From Phenylobacterium aquaticum (GTDB lineage Bacteria; Pseudomonadota; Alphaproteobacteria; Caulobacterales; Caulobacteraceae), in the NCBI RefSeq assembly GCF_022695515.1, contig NZ_JALDPT010000044.1, forward strand, positions 1 through 35,354: a stretch of 35,354 bases of DNA, read 5' to 3'. Positions 35,063 to 35,354 of the stretch are shown here, one piece after another; the stretch's first letter is position 1, and every line of letters begins with the position of its first letter. The position numbers were made by a program, and so were the translations under genes. The notes under the pieces were generated by a model, which saw nothing but the letters and a program-made list of their open reading frames with translations, was not told the origin of the DNA and ran no database searches.

Positions 35063-35354
35063 CTATTTGTGCGGCTTCGACGCCTTGATCATGGTTTTCA
35101 GCTCGGCCTGAGAGGCGTTGATGGTCGCCCCGTCGCTGGCGACGGCCAGGCTGGCGGTGTCGACGGCGAAGGTCTCCGCGCCCATCTTGATGGTGGCGGT
35201 CTGCTTGCCGCCGGCCTCGGGCTTGAGCTGGGTGATCTCGCCGACCACCGCGCCGGTGTTGTCCTTGACCGGCAGGCCGACGGCCAGGGCTGCGGCGGTG
35301 GCGCTGGTGTCCGCCGCGGTCCCGGTCGCCGGAGCGGCCGCGGCCGCGGGCGGG
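35063..35354 (-). CDS. C-terminal part of a hypothetical protein, PRC-barrel-like
   Basis: The frame is open to the right edge on the minus strand, so the N-terminus is missing. The visible 96 residues start with an Ala/Pro/Thr-rich linker and go on to LPVKDNTGAVVGEITQL, then TATIKMGAETFAVD and a Lys-rich end (MIKASKPHK). The phrase DNTGAVVGEI resembles the opening strand of PRC-barrel-like domains. An internal GTG at 35248 is unlikely to be the start, because coding sequence continues upstream. An exported protein is possible given the Ala-rich lead, but the signal region is outside the window. Confidence 0.65.
   Translation of the reverse strand, partial: PPAAAAAPATGTAADTSATAAALAVGLPVKDNTGAVVGEITQLKPEAGGKQTATIKMGAETFAVDTASLAVASDGATINASQAELKTMIKASKPHK

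Overview
This is a GC-rich, densely coded window whose protein families and gene order fit an alphaproteobacterium of the Caulobacterales, most likely Caulobacter or Phenylobacterium. Supporting evidence: the gene series mdh ... sucC-sucD-sucA-sucB-lpdA, a DUF484-xerC pair next to a TalC-type transaldolase and priA, a COQ9 gene, an rpsU product of alphaproteobacterial type, and a -10 element close to the Caulobacter housekeeping consensus. The genus is an inference. I see no rRNA, tRNA, CRISPR array or intact insertion sequence.

Layout. 1-2336: the end of a proline-rich protein, a HIT protein, malate dehydrogenase and a one-helix membrane peptide. 2521-4577: two DUF2306 membrane proteins flanking a membrane-anchored LytTR regulator. 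4679-8056: a very large membrane protein joining a GH18-like domain, a NodB-type polysaccharide deacetylase and a processive family 2 glycosyltransferase. 8057-17270: the TCA-cycle cluster, sucC-sucD-sucA-sucB, a vapBC toxin-antitoxin module, a DUF2007 gene and lpdA, closed by a hairpin. 17328-19900: an HSL-type esterase, a GNAT acetyltransferase that may start at CTG, and a membrane protein. 19908-22171 (minus): transaldolase, DUF484 and XerC, divergent from priA (22247-24409). 24453-26490: TerC and a twice-frameshifted acyltransferase. 26559-29571: a secreted CHAP protein, a CorA transporter and a pentapeptide-repeat protein. 29748-31345 (minus): a dienoyl-CoA isomerase-like crotonase and COQ9. 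31524-35354: rpsU with a strong terminator, ftsH, a small gene, folP, and the end of a minus-strand gene.

How the genes work together. The sucCDAB and lpdA products, with malate dehydrogenase, make up the 2-oxoglutarate dehydrogenase complex, succinyl-CoA synthetase and the last step of the TCA cycle. In many alphaproteobacteria mdh directly precedes sucC. Here about 6 kb of cell-envelope genes lies between them, and sucC has its own promoter-like sequence and operator-like repeats. A vapBC module with its own operator sits between sucB and lpdA.

The strongest leads are the GH18-deacetylase-glycosyltransferase fusion, the DUF2306-LytTR-DUF2306 module, a PriA lacking one of its two zinc sites, the repeats upstream of sucC, and two genes (GNAT and rpsU) whose conserved N-termini point to CTG start codons. 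All assignments come from reading the sequence and from knowledge of the families; no database search was run.
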